Made by a program: the position numbers and the translations under genes. From positions 175,850,001 through 175,914,000 of the forward strand of contig OX465598.1 of assembly GCA_950022295.1 (NCBI GenBank): a stretch of DNA of 64,000 nucleotides, in the 5' to 3' direction. Shown piece by piece: positions 1 through 11,314 of the stretch (positions are counted from its first letter, which is position 1; each line of letters opens with the position of its first letter). The notes below the pieces were generated by a model. The model was not told the origin of the DNA, did no database searches, and was given only the letters and a program-made list of their open reading frames with translations. The stretch comes from Bromus sterilis. Its lineage: Eukaryota; Streptophyta; Magnoliopsida; Poales; Poaceae.

Positions 1-447
1 CAGCGAGATGTTCTGGATAGATATATCAAGGTGTATGACTAGTAGTAGATGCAGTTGGATTTCGGTCTACTTATTTTGGCGTACTGCCCATGCTTTTGAG
101 CCTCTTCCTTTCTTTGTAGCATAGTTAGCATTGTGGTGCGTTTATACTCCTGTCAATTGCCCAGCTGTAATTTGTTTACCTCGCATAGTATCTTTATCGT
201 CTTTTGGGAGAGAGACATCACTAGTGAACATCACGGGACCCCGGTCCATATTCTCATCACTGTTTACACACTTATTTACTTTTCTTGCTTTTACTTTCCA
301 ATTGCTATCATTATCATCTCTTGAGTCCTACCGGAGACAAACCTTGGTATCTTCACCGAGGGAAATTTTCCGTTATCCTACATCTCACCTTCCACTTAGG
401 GTAACCAACGAGGAGAGGTGTTGCACCTGTCAACTCTCTCGTCATCA
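1..447 (+). repeat. 5' LTR (3' part) of the Athila-like element
   Basis: It matches 58737-59319 closely over its whole length and ends in CATCA at 447, ten bases before the primer site. It is about 135 bp shorter than the matching part of the 3' LTR because a stretch is missing near position 300, where the right copy has roughly 58990-59200. LTRs are identical when an element inserts, so this is a later deletion here or an insertion in the other copy. Confidence 0.8.
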
Positions 448-457
448 AGCGAATTTC

Positions 458-476
458 TGGCGCCATTGCCGGGGAC
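458..476 (+). other. Primer-binding site
   Basis: TGGCGCCATTGCCGGGGAC lies ten bases downstream of the LTR end. This type of sequence primes minus-strand synthesis in many Athila-like plant gypsy elements, where it is usually matched to tRNA-Asp. The tRNA assignment is from family knowledge and was not tested here. Confidence 0.75.
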
Positions 477-610
477 TCCGAGTGCTAAGATAGGGGAGTT
501 GCCCACTACATTTTACCTTTGATTTTTAGTCTTGTTAGTTTACCTTTGAGTTTTGATCTTTGTGTCTTATATCAAAAATTACAAAAAAATCTGCCACACT
601 TGCTGCTACT

Positions 611-2567
611 ATGGGTTCCACTGAAAACACCAAGTTGTGTGACTTCACTAGTCACAAAAACAAAGACTTTATCTACACTCGTATTGCCACACCTGCCACT
701 TCAGCTACCTCTTATGAAATTAAACCTGCTTTGCTAAACCTTGTTATGAGAGATCAATTCTCTGGTGCTGGAGATGATGGTGCTTTACACTTAAATAATT
801 TTGTTGAGTTATGTGATATGAAAAAGTATAAAGAAGTAGAAGGTGATGTTGTTAAGATCATGCTTTTTTCCTTTCTCTTTGAGGGAAGGAGCTAAAATCT
901 GGTTTCAATCTTTGCCTAGGAATAGCATAGATTCTTGGGTTAAGTGCAAAGATGCTTTTATTGGAAAATATTACCCACGTGCTAAAATTATCCAATTGAG
1001 AAGTAACATTATGAATTTTAAGCAATTGGATAATGAACATGTTTCCCAATCTTGGGAACGTATGAAATCTCTTGTTAAGAAATTCCCTACACATGGTTTG
1101 ACTACCTAGATGGTTATCCAGACTTTTGATGCAGGCTTGAACTTCACCTCGTGGAACCTGTTAGATTCGGCTGCGGGGGGAACCTTTATGTCAACTACAA
1201 TTGGTGCTGCCACAAAACTTCTCGATGAGATGATGACCAACTATTCCCAATGGCACACCGAGCGCGCTCCAACAAGTAGGAAGGTAAACTGTGTCGAGGA
1301 GACCACCTCCCTAAATGAAAAAGTTGACCTGATTATGTCTCTACTTACCAAGCAACCCTCTATTGATCCTCATGATGTTCCTTTAAATTCTTTGGTTGCT
1401 CAGGAACAAGTAGATGTGAACTTTATTGCTAGAAACAACTTCAACAACAATGCTTATAGGGGCAACTTTGCTAGAAATCCTAGGCTGTTTCCATCCAACT
1501 ATGGGAACACCAACATTTATCCTAGCAACAAGAACTCCACTTCTGAACTAGAAAACATGCTTAGATACTTTATCACTAGCCAAAAAGCCTTCAAAAAGAA
1601 TGTAGAAGAGAAATTAGCTAAGTTAGATAATCTCTCTTTGAAGGTAGATATCCTAGCCCTTGATGTTGAGATGCTAAAAATTAGAACCTATCCCCTTGAG
1701 GAGAGGAAGGCCACTCCTATTAATGCTATCCAATTACAAATCAATGAAAATATTAGGATGATGGCTAAAATTAAAGAAAGATGAGCTAGAGAAAAAGAGG
1801 AAGAGGATAGAATTAAGAGCCTTCCAACACACCACACAGGTTCCACTATCCAAATCGTTGAGGACACTCAAACTATTAGCACCCAATGCACTCCTAGTCC
1901 CATTGGACCTATTAATGGTGATGCTAATACCTCAACCTTAGAAGAAGAGACCCCTATGAACATAGAGGGTTTCAAACAAGTGAGCCTAGATGACACTACA
2001 ACCACCTTGGATAGTAGTGATATTGATTTTGATAGTTGCACCCTCTCAGAAGTTATTAACTTGCTACACAAAATGTCTAGAGACACCCACACTAGCACAC
2101 TCAATCTTGCCTTCACGGAGCATATCACAAATGCTCTCATCAAATCTAGGGAGGAGAAGCTTAGAATAGAAGCCTCCATACCTAGGAAGCTAGATGATGG
2201 TTGGGACCCTATGATCAAAATTAAATTAAATAACTTCTCTTGCTATGCTTTATGTGACGTTGGAGCTAGTATCTTCGTCATTCCCAAAAGAATGCATGAC
2301 ATGTTTGAATTGAAACCTTTTGAATCTTGTTCTTTTGGTGTTCGTCTTGTTGATTCTTCTGTAAAGAAACCTTTGGGGAAGATCAACGATGTTCTTATCA
2401 TTGTTATTGACAATTATGTTCCCGTTGATTTTATTATTATGGATAAAGAGTGTGAACTTTTATGTCCAATTATTTTGGGACGTCCTTTTATTCGCACCGT
2501 TGGTGCTGTTATTGACATGAAAGAGGGGAATATAAAATTTCAATTCCCTCTCAAAAAGGGGATGTAA
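611..2567 (+). pseudogene. gag-protease remnant of the Athila-like element
   Basis: The reading frame begins at ATG 611 (MGSTENTK). It gives the retrotransposon gag core, with motifs such as FVELCDM, WFQSLP and AFIGKYYP, followed by a coiled, polar region. The C-terminal third is an aspartic-protease-like domain with the active-site motif CDVGAS near 2256 and the conserved ILGRPF motif near 2476. The frame is broken by a frameshift near 875-885, a TAG at 1107-1109 that appears to replace a Trp codon, and a TGA at 1782-1784; downstream of 1110 the pieces share one frame. It would have supplied capsid and protease. It is clearly a pseudogene. Confidence 0.8.
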
Positions 2568-3495
2568 CACTTCCCTAGAAAGAAAATCAAGTTACCTTTT
2601 GAGTCCGCTAAAACTTGATTCTTCTTTTGCCCTATGCCTAGCTTAAAGGCGTAAAAGAAAGCGCTTGTTGGGAGGTAACCCAAGATTTTTTATTTCGGTT
2701 TTTAGTGGTCTTGATGATTGTTATTACTGTAGCAATATTATTGTATCTTTATTTTCAAGCTTTGTGCCAAGTTATAGCCTCTTATGATAAGGGAAGCAAA
2801 AGTTGTGACATGCTTCTGTATTCTTGACGGAAAAAATCGGAACAAATCACCAATTCATCTTTTTGAGCTGAGTTTTTACACATCATGCTCTATACAATTT
2901 TGAAACTTTCGTATGTTCTGAGGTTTTTGATTTGAGTTGCAGAAGTGCCCCGAAAAAAATTCTCTACTACCTGCTGTTCTGTTTTCCACAGATTCTGCCA
3001 TGTTTTTCCTTTCCTTACTTTTGCAAACCTTAAGCTTGATTTTTCTTTGCAAAAACCTTTTGGAAATATGGAGAAACAGTAGCTCTTCAAGAATATCTTT
3101 ATATCTAGTAGGGAAAATTATTTTATTAAGGGTACTAACCTCTCTAATCAGCTTATGATGAGTTATGTATGAATGGAGTTTTCAAGTGTGCGATGGAAGA
3201 TGATGAAAGCAGATCTGGGAGTGTCAAGCACTCATGCTTGGGGATGCCCCCACGCATCCCAAATAAATATTCAAGGAGACTCAAGCGTCTAAGCTTGGGG
3301 ATGCCCCCGTGCATCCCCTTCTCCATCAACAATCATCAGTTCTTCCTTCGTCTCACTATATTTTTATCACTTCATGCGTTATGTGCTATGCTTGGAGCGT
3401 CCCGCTCTTAGGTTTACTTTTTAGTTTTCTTTAGCTTTGCTTGATGTGCATAACAAGTTAGACCCCAACTTACTCTGTGTGGGAGAGAAACACAC
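2568..3495 (+). other. Non-coding internal region of the Athila-like element (left part)
   Basis: No open frame of note. It contains the pattern GGGAGGTAACCCAA near 2670 and two similar blocks near 3225-3260 and 3275-3320 that each carry GCTTGGGGATGCCCCC. It stops at the left LTR of the inserted Tat element and resumes at 55662. Confidence 0.6.
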
Positions 3496-3942
3496 CGACG
3501 AGGATCAGCCTCGGCAAATCCCATGGTCAGGGACCCTGGGTTAGATCGTAGAGAAGGAACAGGTTGGCGATACTCGTCGGCTAACAGGAGAAGCACTTCC
3601 TGCTCGATTGTATTAAGCGAGGCGGAGATTACAGTGGAAGTCTAGGCGAGTTCGCACAAGACCAGAGGTGTTGATATTAGATTGGATGTCTTGAGACGTC
3701 CCATTCCCAGCCTTTATATACTAGGTTGGGCCTCGGAGAGTCCGTCTCAGATTACAGGGACGATTGCCTAATTCTAGCCATGCCTTGAACGCCAAGTCTT
3801 CACTTCCATATTGGTCGTGGACTCCTACGTCAGTGCTCAGAGCAGACCAGTCGTGGGCCTATTGAAGCTTCCAGCGGGCCTCTTGTCTTCGTATGCACCA
3901 GGTATCCTCACACGCAGGAGTCGTGGGGTCACCACCTCGTCA
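3496..3942 (-). repeat. 3' LTR of the minus-strand Tat element
   Basis: 447 bp, collinear with 55215-55661. Its inner edge on the minus strand starts TGACGAGGTGG and is preceded by a purine-rich CTCGGGGGCTAC. Its outer edge is CG instead of the expected terminal TG (read on +), consistent with a C/T change. It carries TATATAAAGG (minus strand, 3720-3711), a good TATA box. Confidence 0.85.
3711..3720 (-). promoter_or_regulatory. TATA box of the Tat 3' LTR
   Basis: The minus strand reads TATATAAAGG. The matching site in the 5' LTR (55431-55440) reads GTATATGAAG, so the copy that would drive the element has a mutated box. Confidence 0.5.
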
Positions 3943-4333
3943 GTAGCCCCCGAGTGCCTGGCTGACTCGAAGAGTCGTGCACTCGAATTCATCCTTGTTT
4001 GGCGGCTGCGGGTCGTTGGCAGCTTTAGCCATGACAGATTTTTATTTCGAGGGATGCTAAGCTGAAAGGGCCCAAGGTAGTCGACTCGTCGAGCCTTTGT
4101 GAATTGCGTTAGTGGCAAATACCTCAGTAGCCCAATCAAGCCCGTTTCCCTCGATACGAACTTGGGAACGACCGGTGTCTAGCAAAGTTCATGCCGCTGC
4201 AGGTCTTATAGGAAGAATGATGTAAGGCCCCCGATGCGGTGCTAGCTCGAGTTAGTCGCTTTGGCGTCCCGCTCAAGTTAGTAGCGCATAAAAGGCCACC
4301 GACTCACGACACTCGCACTCGTGTCGCTGCCGG
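3943..4333 (-). other. Polypurine tract and 3' non-coding region of the minus Tat element
   Basis: 3943-3956 is the minus-strand polypurine tract (CTCGGGGGCTAC) directly before the 3' LTR. The rest has no credible ORF. It continues at 8801 after the inserted solo-LTR-like copy, with the 8-mer GCTGCCGG repeated on both sides of the insertion. Confidence 0.6.
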
Positions 4334-7300
4334 ATTCTCGACAAGAGGTATATGAACAATGAACTTAATACTAAGACATAAATATATAGAGTCCAGGGCA
4401 TACATCGCCACTAGAATTTATTACATCATCTCAGAGGTCCATAGACCCAACAGTACATCATGCAACAAGCGGAAGACAATCACAACCGAGTACGGTCAAA
4501 ATCCAAATTGCCCTAGAGAGGGCTGCACATAAATAGTCCACCCACTGATCGTCGAAGCCCAACTATAGGATCTACTGAACGAGGTTGTCCTCATCGTCGT
4601 CCTCCGGGGGGCACCTCCACGAAGTAACGTCCAGTTCTCGGGTCGAGGTAGTAGTCGACTGCAGCGGCCGATCAGGCAAAACAGTAAAAGCAAAAAAGGA
4701 AAACATGGGTGAGATTATATCATTACAGGATAACTAACTCCCTACGGTAAGACAAGGTAACGGTAAAGGTTGCAGCCGCACTAGCATATATAGTGGCTAA
4801 CGTTCTATTAGAGTAGAGGTAAGATCCAGGAATACACGTGACATCGCGTCATAAGTTTTCTATCCACCTAATTACGTCAAACATAACACAACCTGGATCT
4901 TCTCTCGGTCCCCCTGGACGAAGAAAAGCAACCAAGGCACCCACACGGTAGGAAATTTTTAATTATGATTCAAATTAATGTTATTCTATGAACAAGGAGT
5001 AGGTATCAAGTCGTCCATAACCGCGGACACGGCTTTTCGAAAAGATTTAACCCTGCAGGGGTGTACCAACTGCCCATCATAGGCTTCGCATGTACGCCTG
5101 GTTTCCCCTTGGCTAGATAAGCGCCTGAAACTCCGGAACGTCAGAGTCCCTCTAACTAACAACGCACAATTCCGGGTGGCCCCCGGTGAGTTGACACCCA
5201 AGTCAAAAGACGTCCGCGCTCTCGAATCAGTCTCTACCGTATGACTCCAGGTTTGGATTGCCGGTTAAATCTCATATGAGACCGGGTCCTCAGCCGGTCA
5301 AGGTGGGCCAGCCAAGGCACTAGTCCTCCTGGCCCAAGGTGGTTTGTAAAAAACTGGTGTACCACCAGCACACACACATTGCAAATGTAAATCAGCTCGG
5401 GCCACCACTGGAACTTGATGAAGCTAGGTAGGTAAGACAAGGGGACCCCATAGAATCCCACACACGATTAGGCACGCTCGTCAAGAAACACAATACCCGG
5501 AACTCAGGACCTAGGTGACTCAAATGGAACAAAACACCTGGCGGGAACAGCCTGGTCTCCCATCATTCGTCAAGTTTATAATTATAATAATAATAATAAT
5601 AAATATCAACCAACTTCTTTAAATAGCATGATATCCCAAACCATAGCATAGGGTAGGCAGGAAGTTTTCCTACTCATACTAAGCAAGGGCTGAGCAGCGG
5701 TAACTTAGCAATACAATGGTTTGCTGGGATGAGGGGATCATGGCTGTTTGGTTTCTGAGTGTGGCATAAGCAAGGTGGATAGGATCAAACAAACATTCTA
5801 GACTATAGCTAGGCAGGTAGGCAGAAAGGTATCAAGTAATGGTATAAATCTTCCCCTTGCCTGGGTAATCGGTCGTCGAAGCAGACGTAGCAGGCTCCTC
5901 GGGCTCGGTGTCGAAAATCTCCACGTAAGTCTCCTCGGCAGTCTCAGGTGCTAACGTAAGGTACCGGCAAGGAAAAGGCACACAAGTAAGCAATGGGAAC
6001 AATGCACGGCAAGGATGGTATGATCAATTTTAATAGGCATGAGGTGACCCTATCTAGTCAGATTTAAATGAAGGTGGTGACGACACGTCAACAACTTCAT
6101 ATGCATTTATTTACATTGAACGGCTTCGGTCTTAGCCTTAATTTTTGGTGTAAGTAACATGGCAACATGACATGATCAACAATGCAATTAACAGAAATAG
6201 TTACAACGTGAAAGTAAACATCGATTCCGGAGACAGAGAGATGTCGATGAAATTGACATCGGAAAGGTGCAACAAAAGAAAGGATCCCAGCCACTTTGCA
6301 TATGAAAACATGCTAGGGGCTGGTTAGATGATGCAAAGATTTGAAGATGACATGAACCAAAACTTGAAGGATCATATGAACAACATTCCAACATGCACTG
6401 AAGTTGGAATGATGCCAGGAAGGGAAAGTCAGGTTGATCCTGGATAAGGTGGTCACACCTTGTCCACTTGGGTTACACAAAAACATCAGATGGACATTAC
6501 CATTGCAAACCTTGCCAAAAGCTACCCCAAAACCATATATGATATGGTACCATTCGAATTTACAAACACAGTTGCAAATTCAAATGAATTTCAGGGGGCT
6601 GAGTGCAAAGTTACAATAGATGCATTTTGAAAAAGGCTCAAATGGACAAACCATTATCACCATGCAAATCCTTGGGAGAAACTACCCCAAAGCCATATAT
6701 GGCATGGCCATATTTGAATTTGGGAAACGCTTGACAAAAACAAAAGATTTGAGGGGGCTATTTGAAAAATTACCACACTCCAATTAGTAGAGGGGGCAAA
6801 GTGAAAAATTGACCTCACCACTAAGATGAGTGGGTCAAACTACCCCAAAAACATGTATGGTGTGCCCAAAATTGAGTTTGAAGTTCAAAACAGATTTGAA
6901 TTTGAAAACAATTCAAATTTGAATTAAACAAAAAAGAAATGAAAAAGAAAAGAAAAGGAAAAGGGCCCCAGACCCCACATGGGCTGGCTTCGGGCGAAAA
7001 GGGCCCAGCTCCCTCTCTCTGGCCCAAGGCGACAAGTGCCCCCCTTCTCTGAATCTCGCGACACTGCAGACTGAAAAAAAAGGCGGCCACTTTCTGAACC
7101 CGACGCGCCGGCCAAACTCCGACGAGGCTCACGTCGTGCTCCGGCCACTGCTAGCCATGCCACCACGGGAAAACGTGAGAGGGAACATCGCTGCACACGT
7201 GGACGCACTCCATGGCCAACCCCTACTATGCTCCTCGCCGGAAAATCACTGGGAACAGCACCGCGGCGAGGTCTCCTCTGCAAGTACAGACACACGGCGG

Positions 7301-8792
7301 CGCAGCTAAGTTCAGAGGTGCCCCGCGTCGAGCACACGCCGACTCCGGCCACGACACTGGTGGGAAAAGAACGGGGGCAGCACCACGATCACGCGGGTGA
7401 CCTTGCCCCAGCCTGGATCTCACCGGAGGGGAGGCCACGCTCGCCTGAAACTGTGGCGGTACTGAAGACAGATGCGCACACCGGTTTAGACACGTTGCGC
7501 ATCTACTGCAACTCGCGCACGCAGGGCTTCTACGGGGCCAAAGGCGTGCCCTGGACGTGCTCAGAATGCGCGTGAACACGCTCCGGTGGAGGTCTGGTCA
7601 CGGTGACCACGGACTCCTCATCGGCGACGAACCGAGCGGCAGAACACCTACAGCTAGCGTGAAGGAGCATCTACGCGCATCTATGGGCAAAGTGGAGGGC
7701 TTGAGCTCACCTTGTGGGTCACGGAGCGTGCCCTAGCCTTGCCGTAGAGGAAGGAGAGGAAGGGGCCGTCGTCGGGGAAGAAGAAGCTCCCGCGGCGGAG
7801 CTCATCGTCGCGGGATCGGGTCGGCTCGCTTCACTGCAACCTGCGAGGGGGAAAGGAACGGGATGAGGATCAGGAGCGCGGAGACGAGCGCACGCTCACG
7901 AACAAGGCGGGACGGCGGCGCAATTGCTCACTCGAGCTCTCGGCTAGGCGAAACAGGGGAGGACGAAGCTCTCACGAGTGGCGGCGACGAGGGAAAGCGA
8001 TGGAGGAATGGAACCCTAGGGGCTTCCTGCGGCTCCGGCGCGCGACTCTTATAGAGGGGAGGCTCTCTGGCCACGTCGGCGGGCGTCAACGTCGATGCCG
8101 GCGTCGGCTGTGAGAGGAGAGGGGGAGGGGACCTCTCCACGGTGGAAAGGCGATGCGTCCCCTCCCTTGAATCTTGATCGGGCGGCCAGGGTTCGTCCTG
8201 CGTACCGCTTCGCTGGCGGAGGCCCAGGTGGGCTGTGGGCAAGGGGAGGTCTAGATGGGCCGACCTGCTGGACTACCTCCAGAGAAAAAGAAAAGAAGGG
8301 TTTTTCCATTAAATAAAATAACAGAAATTACCAAGAGTTTTTGTGGCCAATCCACAAAAGATAAAAACATATAAAAATATGTTTTGGAAACCTTGGAATA
8401 TTCTCCATTTTCTAAAATTGGTTTGACCAATTTTGGAGCAACTAAAATGTGGGTCCATTATTGGAAACTCAAATCACATTGAACTGTGGCCCACATTTTA
8501 GAAGTTGGCAAAAATGTTGCAAGGTTTTTAAAAGGCTTGGGAAAGGCAAGGAATTGACTATGCCAAGTTTGGGGTTAAGGAGAGCATGCATGCATCAATG
8601 AAAAATCTTCACACACCCTTCTTGAACCATTTTGGATGCAAACTCAGACAAACCAAATGGGCTCCAATCCCAATGCAAATTTAAATCACCACATGAAATG
8701 TTAAACTCTAGCATCATGCCAAGTTAAAAAGTCATCAGACAAGGTACAATATCATGTTGATTTCTTATTATTGCAAATGGGCTGTTACAAAT
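4334..8792 (-). mobile_element. Solo-LTR-like long gypsy LTR, minus strand
   Basis: About 4.46 kb without coding potential, flanked by GCTGCCGG at 4326-4333 and 8793-8800. On the minus strand it starts near 8789 with TGTAACAGCCC, the usual start of long plant gypsy LTRs. It has a GC-rich centre (about 7000-8300) with CTCTATAAG at 8056-8048, a plausible TATA box. The part at about 4980-5460 resembles, in inverse orientation, the LTR parts at 29080-29470 and 35280-35660. No primer site or internal region follows, so it is best read as a solo LTR. The other end lacks a clear CA terminus and the flanking repeat is longer than the 5 bp usual for LTR elements. Confidence 0.6.
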
Positions 8793-8800
8793 GCTGCCGG

Positions 8801-9842
8801 CCCCAGTAAATAGCCTTAACGCGTCCGTTATCGGCTCATCTCTCTATCATGCAAGCGCATGGAAAATGTCAGGAATGAAGTCGCGCTGTGACAAGTCCCG
8901 GCCCGGCCATCTATGCAGCGGGGTCCTACCTACACTCTAAGCTTGCGTGGCATCTGGGTACAGCAAGTCGCAGCCCAGGCATCATTTTTTGTAGAGGCAC
9001 GGAGCCCAGTTAGAGATGAACCCACTTGGAATAAACGATCAATCGAGCTATTAGTAGTCACTCGTGGAGCTTTTGCGAGCTCAGGCGAAGAAAATAGGAA
9101 AGGAGCCCACTCGGGAAGTCGTCGATTGAGCTATTAGATTAAATTGCCGAATACTAGTTGAGTCTTTGCGAGTAGTCACTCGAATGCTTTGCTGTCTTTA
9201 AGGTGAGGGGGCACCCGAACTCTGAAATTGCACTGTCTCTTCTAGGGCGAGTGGTCACTCGAGTACATGTTTGCCTTCTGGTTGAGGGAGCACCCGAAAC
9301 TCAGTGCATGTCGTGATTACTATGAGTGATCATTCGAGCACGTCTTTGTCTTCTGGGTGAGAGAGCACTCGAAACTCTGTAGATTTTGAGCCTTGTTTTC
9401 TGCGAAGGAAAAACGCTCCCGATGGGAGAATTTTTTGGATCGAAAGTCAGAATGTTTTAGCACTGATAGACACGTGGCATTTTGCCGGTCTAATTTTTTC
9501 CATTTCCTTTTATCTTGATCTTTCCTTCTCGAGATGATGCGGGGATAAACATTGTGATAATTGTTTTTTGTGACCGATGATATGAATATGCCTGGTCTTT
9601 GATCCGTCACATCCCCTGACCGTTCATAATGATGGCTTAGATGCTGTGCTGCTGCTGCTGCCTGTTGGGTTTCCGAGGCACGTATGGGAAACATGCAAGA
9701 CTTGACGTTTCCTTTAAATAGTGCTGACCGTGTGAAGGCATCTTGTCTTGGAATTCGTAACGTCCAGCGTGTTTGGTCATTGAATTAATGATGGCGCCGC
9801 CTAGGCTTTTTTGTGTTTTCCTGGTTTGCCCCTGGGCTGTGC
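8801..9842 (-). other. 3' non-coding region of the minus Tat element; upstream region of its antisense gene
   Basis: No credible gene. Between about 9160 and 9380 there are several irregular copies of a motif containing GTCACTCGA and GAGGGGGCACCCGAA. The matching place in the plus Tat element (19310-19510) has the inverse-complement motif (GGGTGCTCCCTCA, CGAGTGAACACTCG). The repeats lie upstream of the antisense promoter in both elements. Confidence 0.5.
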
Positions 9843-9850
9843 TATAAATA
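9843..9850 (+). promoter_or_regulatory. TATA box of the antisense B3-like gene
   Basis: TATAAATA, 72 bases upstream of the ATG at 9922. The surrounding sequence (GTTTGCCCCTGGGCTG just upstream, ATACC just downstream) resembles the sequence before the unrelated antisense gene of the plus Tat element (minus strand, about 18995-18957: GTTTTGCCGGGCTC, then TTAAATACC). Confidence 0.5.
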
Positions 9851-9921
9851 CCCGTTGCTGTTTGCCTAGGCTTTGGCATCCATTATTTTCCTATCTTTCC
9901 TTTCTTCTTCTTCTTCTTCCT

Positions 9922-10535
9922 ATGGCTCCAAAGTGTGGTGCTTTTCCGACTGGTCGAGGTCGTGGCCGACGTGGTCGTGGTGGCCGTACGCCTCGCTCTT
10001 CGCGTGGTGGTTGTCGTGGGGCTGCGACGTCGCACTCTTCCTCTTACGCGGAAGAAGGTGTCTGGCGCTACGACTTTCTTCTGCGTGTTCTTAGCCGCAC
10101 CGCTACTCGGATCCCTCTTCCATTCTCATTTGCCTCCATGATTTCTGAGTTTAATTTGAGGGGTCTGTGGCTCCGGCTTCAAGGGTGTGCTCGATCTCCT
10201 GCTTGGGTGGAGCTTTTTGTTGATAGCTCCTTCTTGATTATTCTTGAATCTGGCTGGAGGTCGTTTTCGCGGCAGCGAACTTGCGTGATGGGGATAGTCT
10301 TTGCTGTCCTTTTGATGGTGAAGATACTCTCATTGTTCGTGCATTTGATGCCGGTGGCAATCGTCTGGATCCATACTGGGAGGAAACAAGTAGTGATAGT
10401 TCTGGTGGATCGAGGGGTGTTTCGCCTGCTTCTCCTGTGGATTCATCTTCTGCCGACTCCTCGGCCGGTGGTGCTTGCTCTTCTAGTTCTAGGTGTGAGC
10501 TCGACGTCAAGCCAGTCGTCAAGCGGGTGCGTTAG
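9922..10535 (+). pseudogene. Antisense gene of the minus Tat element: B3-like DNA-binding protein, frameshifted
   Basis: The gene lies opposite to gag-pol of its host element, between pol and the 3' LTR. From ATG 9922 (MAPKCGAF) it encodes about 204 residues. Residues about 10-35 are Arg/Gly-rich (RGRGRRGRGGR). Residues about 50-140 fit the plant B3 pattern: FLLRVLSRTATRIPLPFSFA at the start, LRLQG and AWVELF in the middle, LESGWRSF, then AAANLRDGDSL, FDGEDTLIVRAFDAGG. After this come a Ser/Asp-rich stretch and a basic C-terminus (KPVVKRVR). A single-base frameshift near 10268, inside the domain, separates the two frames (9922-10268 and 10281-10535). B3 domains bind DNA in plant transcription factors; a role in regulating the element or host is inference. 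The B3 call is from pattern recognition only. Confidence 0.6.
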
Positions 10536-10856
10536 TAGGCAAGGCACATTGTAGAACTGGAGGGCAACGACTTGCTTCATTGCAGTCTTAGTTTTTACTT
10601 TGTCTGTGGTGATGCTCGTCAAGTTATGGGACGAAAGTGCCAATTATCTCAGCATGAGCACACATGTAAAAGGCATAATTCCTTAGGATGATTGATATTG
10701 TAATCCTTCTGGTGGCTGCTCGAGTCCTTTGTGATGATTACTGTCTTCGAGTCCTTTGTAATGGGAGCGTTCCTCGAGTCCTTTCTAATGAGTCCTTTGA
10801 AATGAGAACCGTCCTCGAGTCCTTTGTGATGATTGTCGGGTGTGCGGCAACGCTCC
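10536..10856 (-). other. Non-coding region of the minus Tat element beside the B3-like gene
   Basis: Contains at least four irregular copies of CTCGAGTCCTTTG(A/T) between 10720 and 10835. It is interrupted at 10856 by the plus Tat element and continues at 20557; TCGGGTGTGCGGC before the insertion is echoed by TCGGGTGCGCGGC near 20679. Confidence 0.5.
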
Positions 10857-11294
10857 TGACGAGGGGGTGACCCCACGACTCCTACGGATGAGCCCACCTG
10901 GTGTCCATGAAGGCAGAAGGCCCATGAAGATATGGCCCCGACCCACTAGATGGCACCGACGTAGAAGTCCTCGACTCACAAGGAAGGTGCGAAGACCTGC
11001 CGTAAGGAGCAAGCTAGGGTTAGGAAAGTTTACCTGTACACGTAGATGAATTCCTCGAGACCTAGCCCGGTATATAAGGGCTAGGAGGGGCGACGCCAAA
11101 GACATCCAATCTCACCTGTAACCCTAGACCTGAGCGCTCCAGCCTCGGCTTCTTCTGTAATCGCATCTCCCTAATCAATAATATCGAGCAGGAGTGAGCC
11201 TCCCTGTTTGCCGACGAGCTATCGTCCAACCTGCGACTCTCATGACTAACCCAGGGTCCCTGACCATGGGATTTGCCGGGGTTGATCCCCGTCA
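10857..11294 (+). repeat. 5' LTR of the plus Tat element
   Basis: 438 bp, starting TGACGAGGGGGTGACC and ending CCCCGTCA, followed two bases later by the primer site. It carries TATATAAGGG at 11071-11080. Confidence 0.92.
11071..11080 (+). promoter_or_regulatory. TATA box of the plus Tat LTR
   Basis: TATATAAGGG; the same box is at 20333-20340 in the 3' LTR. It would start the genomic RNA in the last half of the LTR. Confidence 0.6.
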
Positions 11295-11296
11295 AT

Positions 11297-11314
11297 TGGC
11301 GCCGTCTGTGGGAA
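11297..11314 (+). other. Primer-binding site of the plus Tat element
   Basis: TGGCGCCGTCTGTGGGAA two bases after the LTR, a form common in Tat-lineage grass elements. The cognate tRNA was not determined. Confidence 0.8.

Noticed and set aside
7863..8309. Short ORFs on both strands at 7860-8310
   Set aside because: GC-rich LTR core with overlapping frames on both strands and no recognisable domain.
10112..10554. Hydrophobic continuation of the 9811-10554 frame, resembling a membrane protein
   Set aside because: After about 10268 this frame is out of phase with the B3-like pattern, which continues in the next frame. The hydrophobic stretch is a frame artefact.
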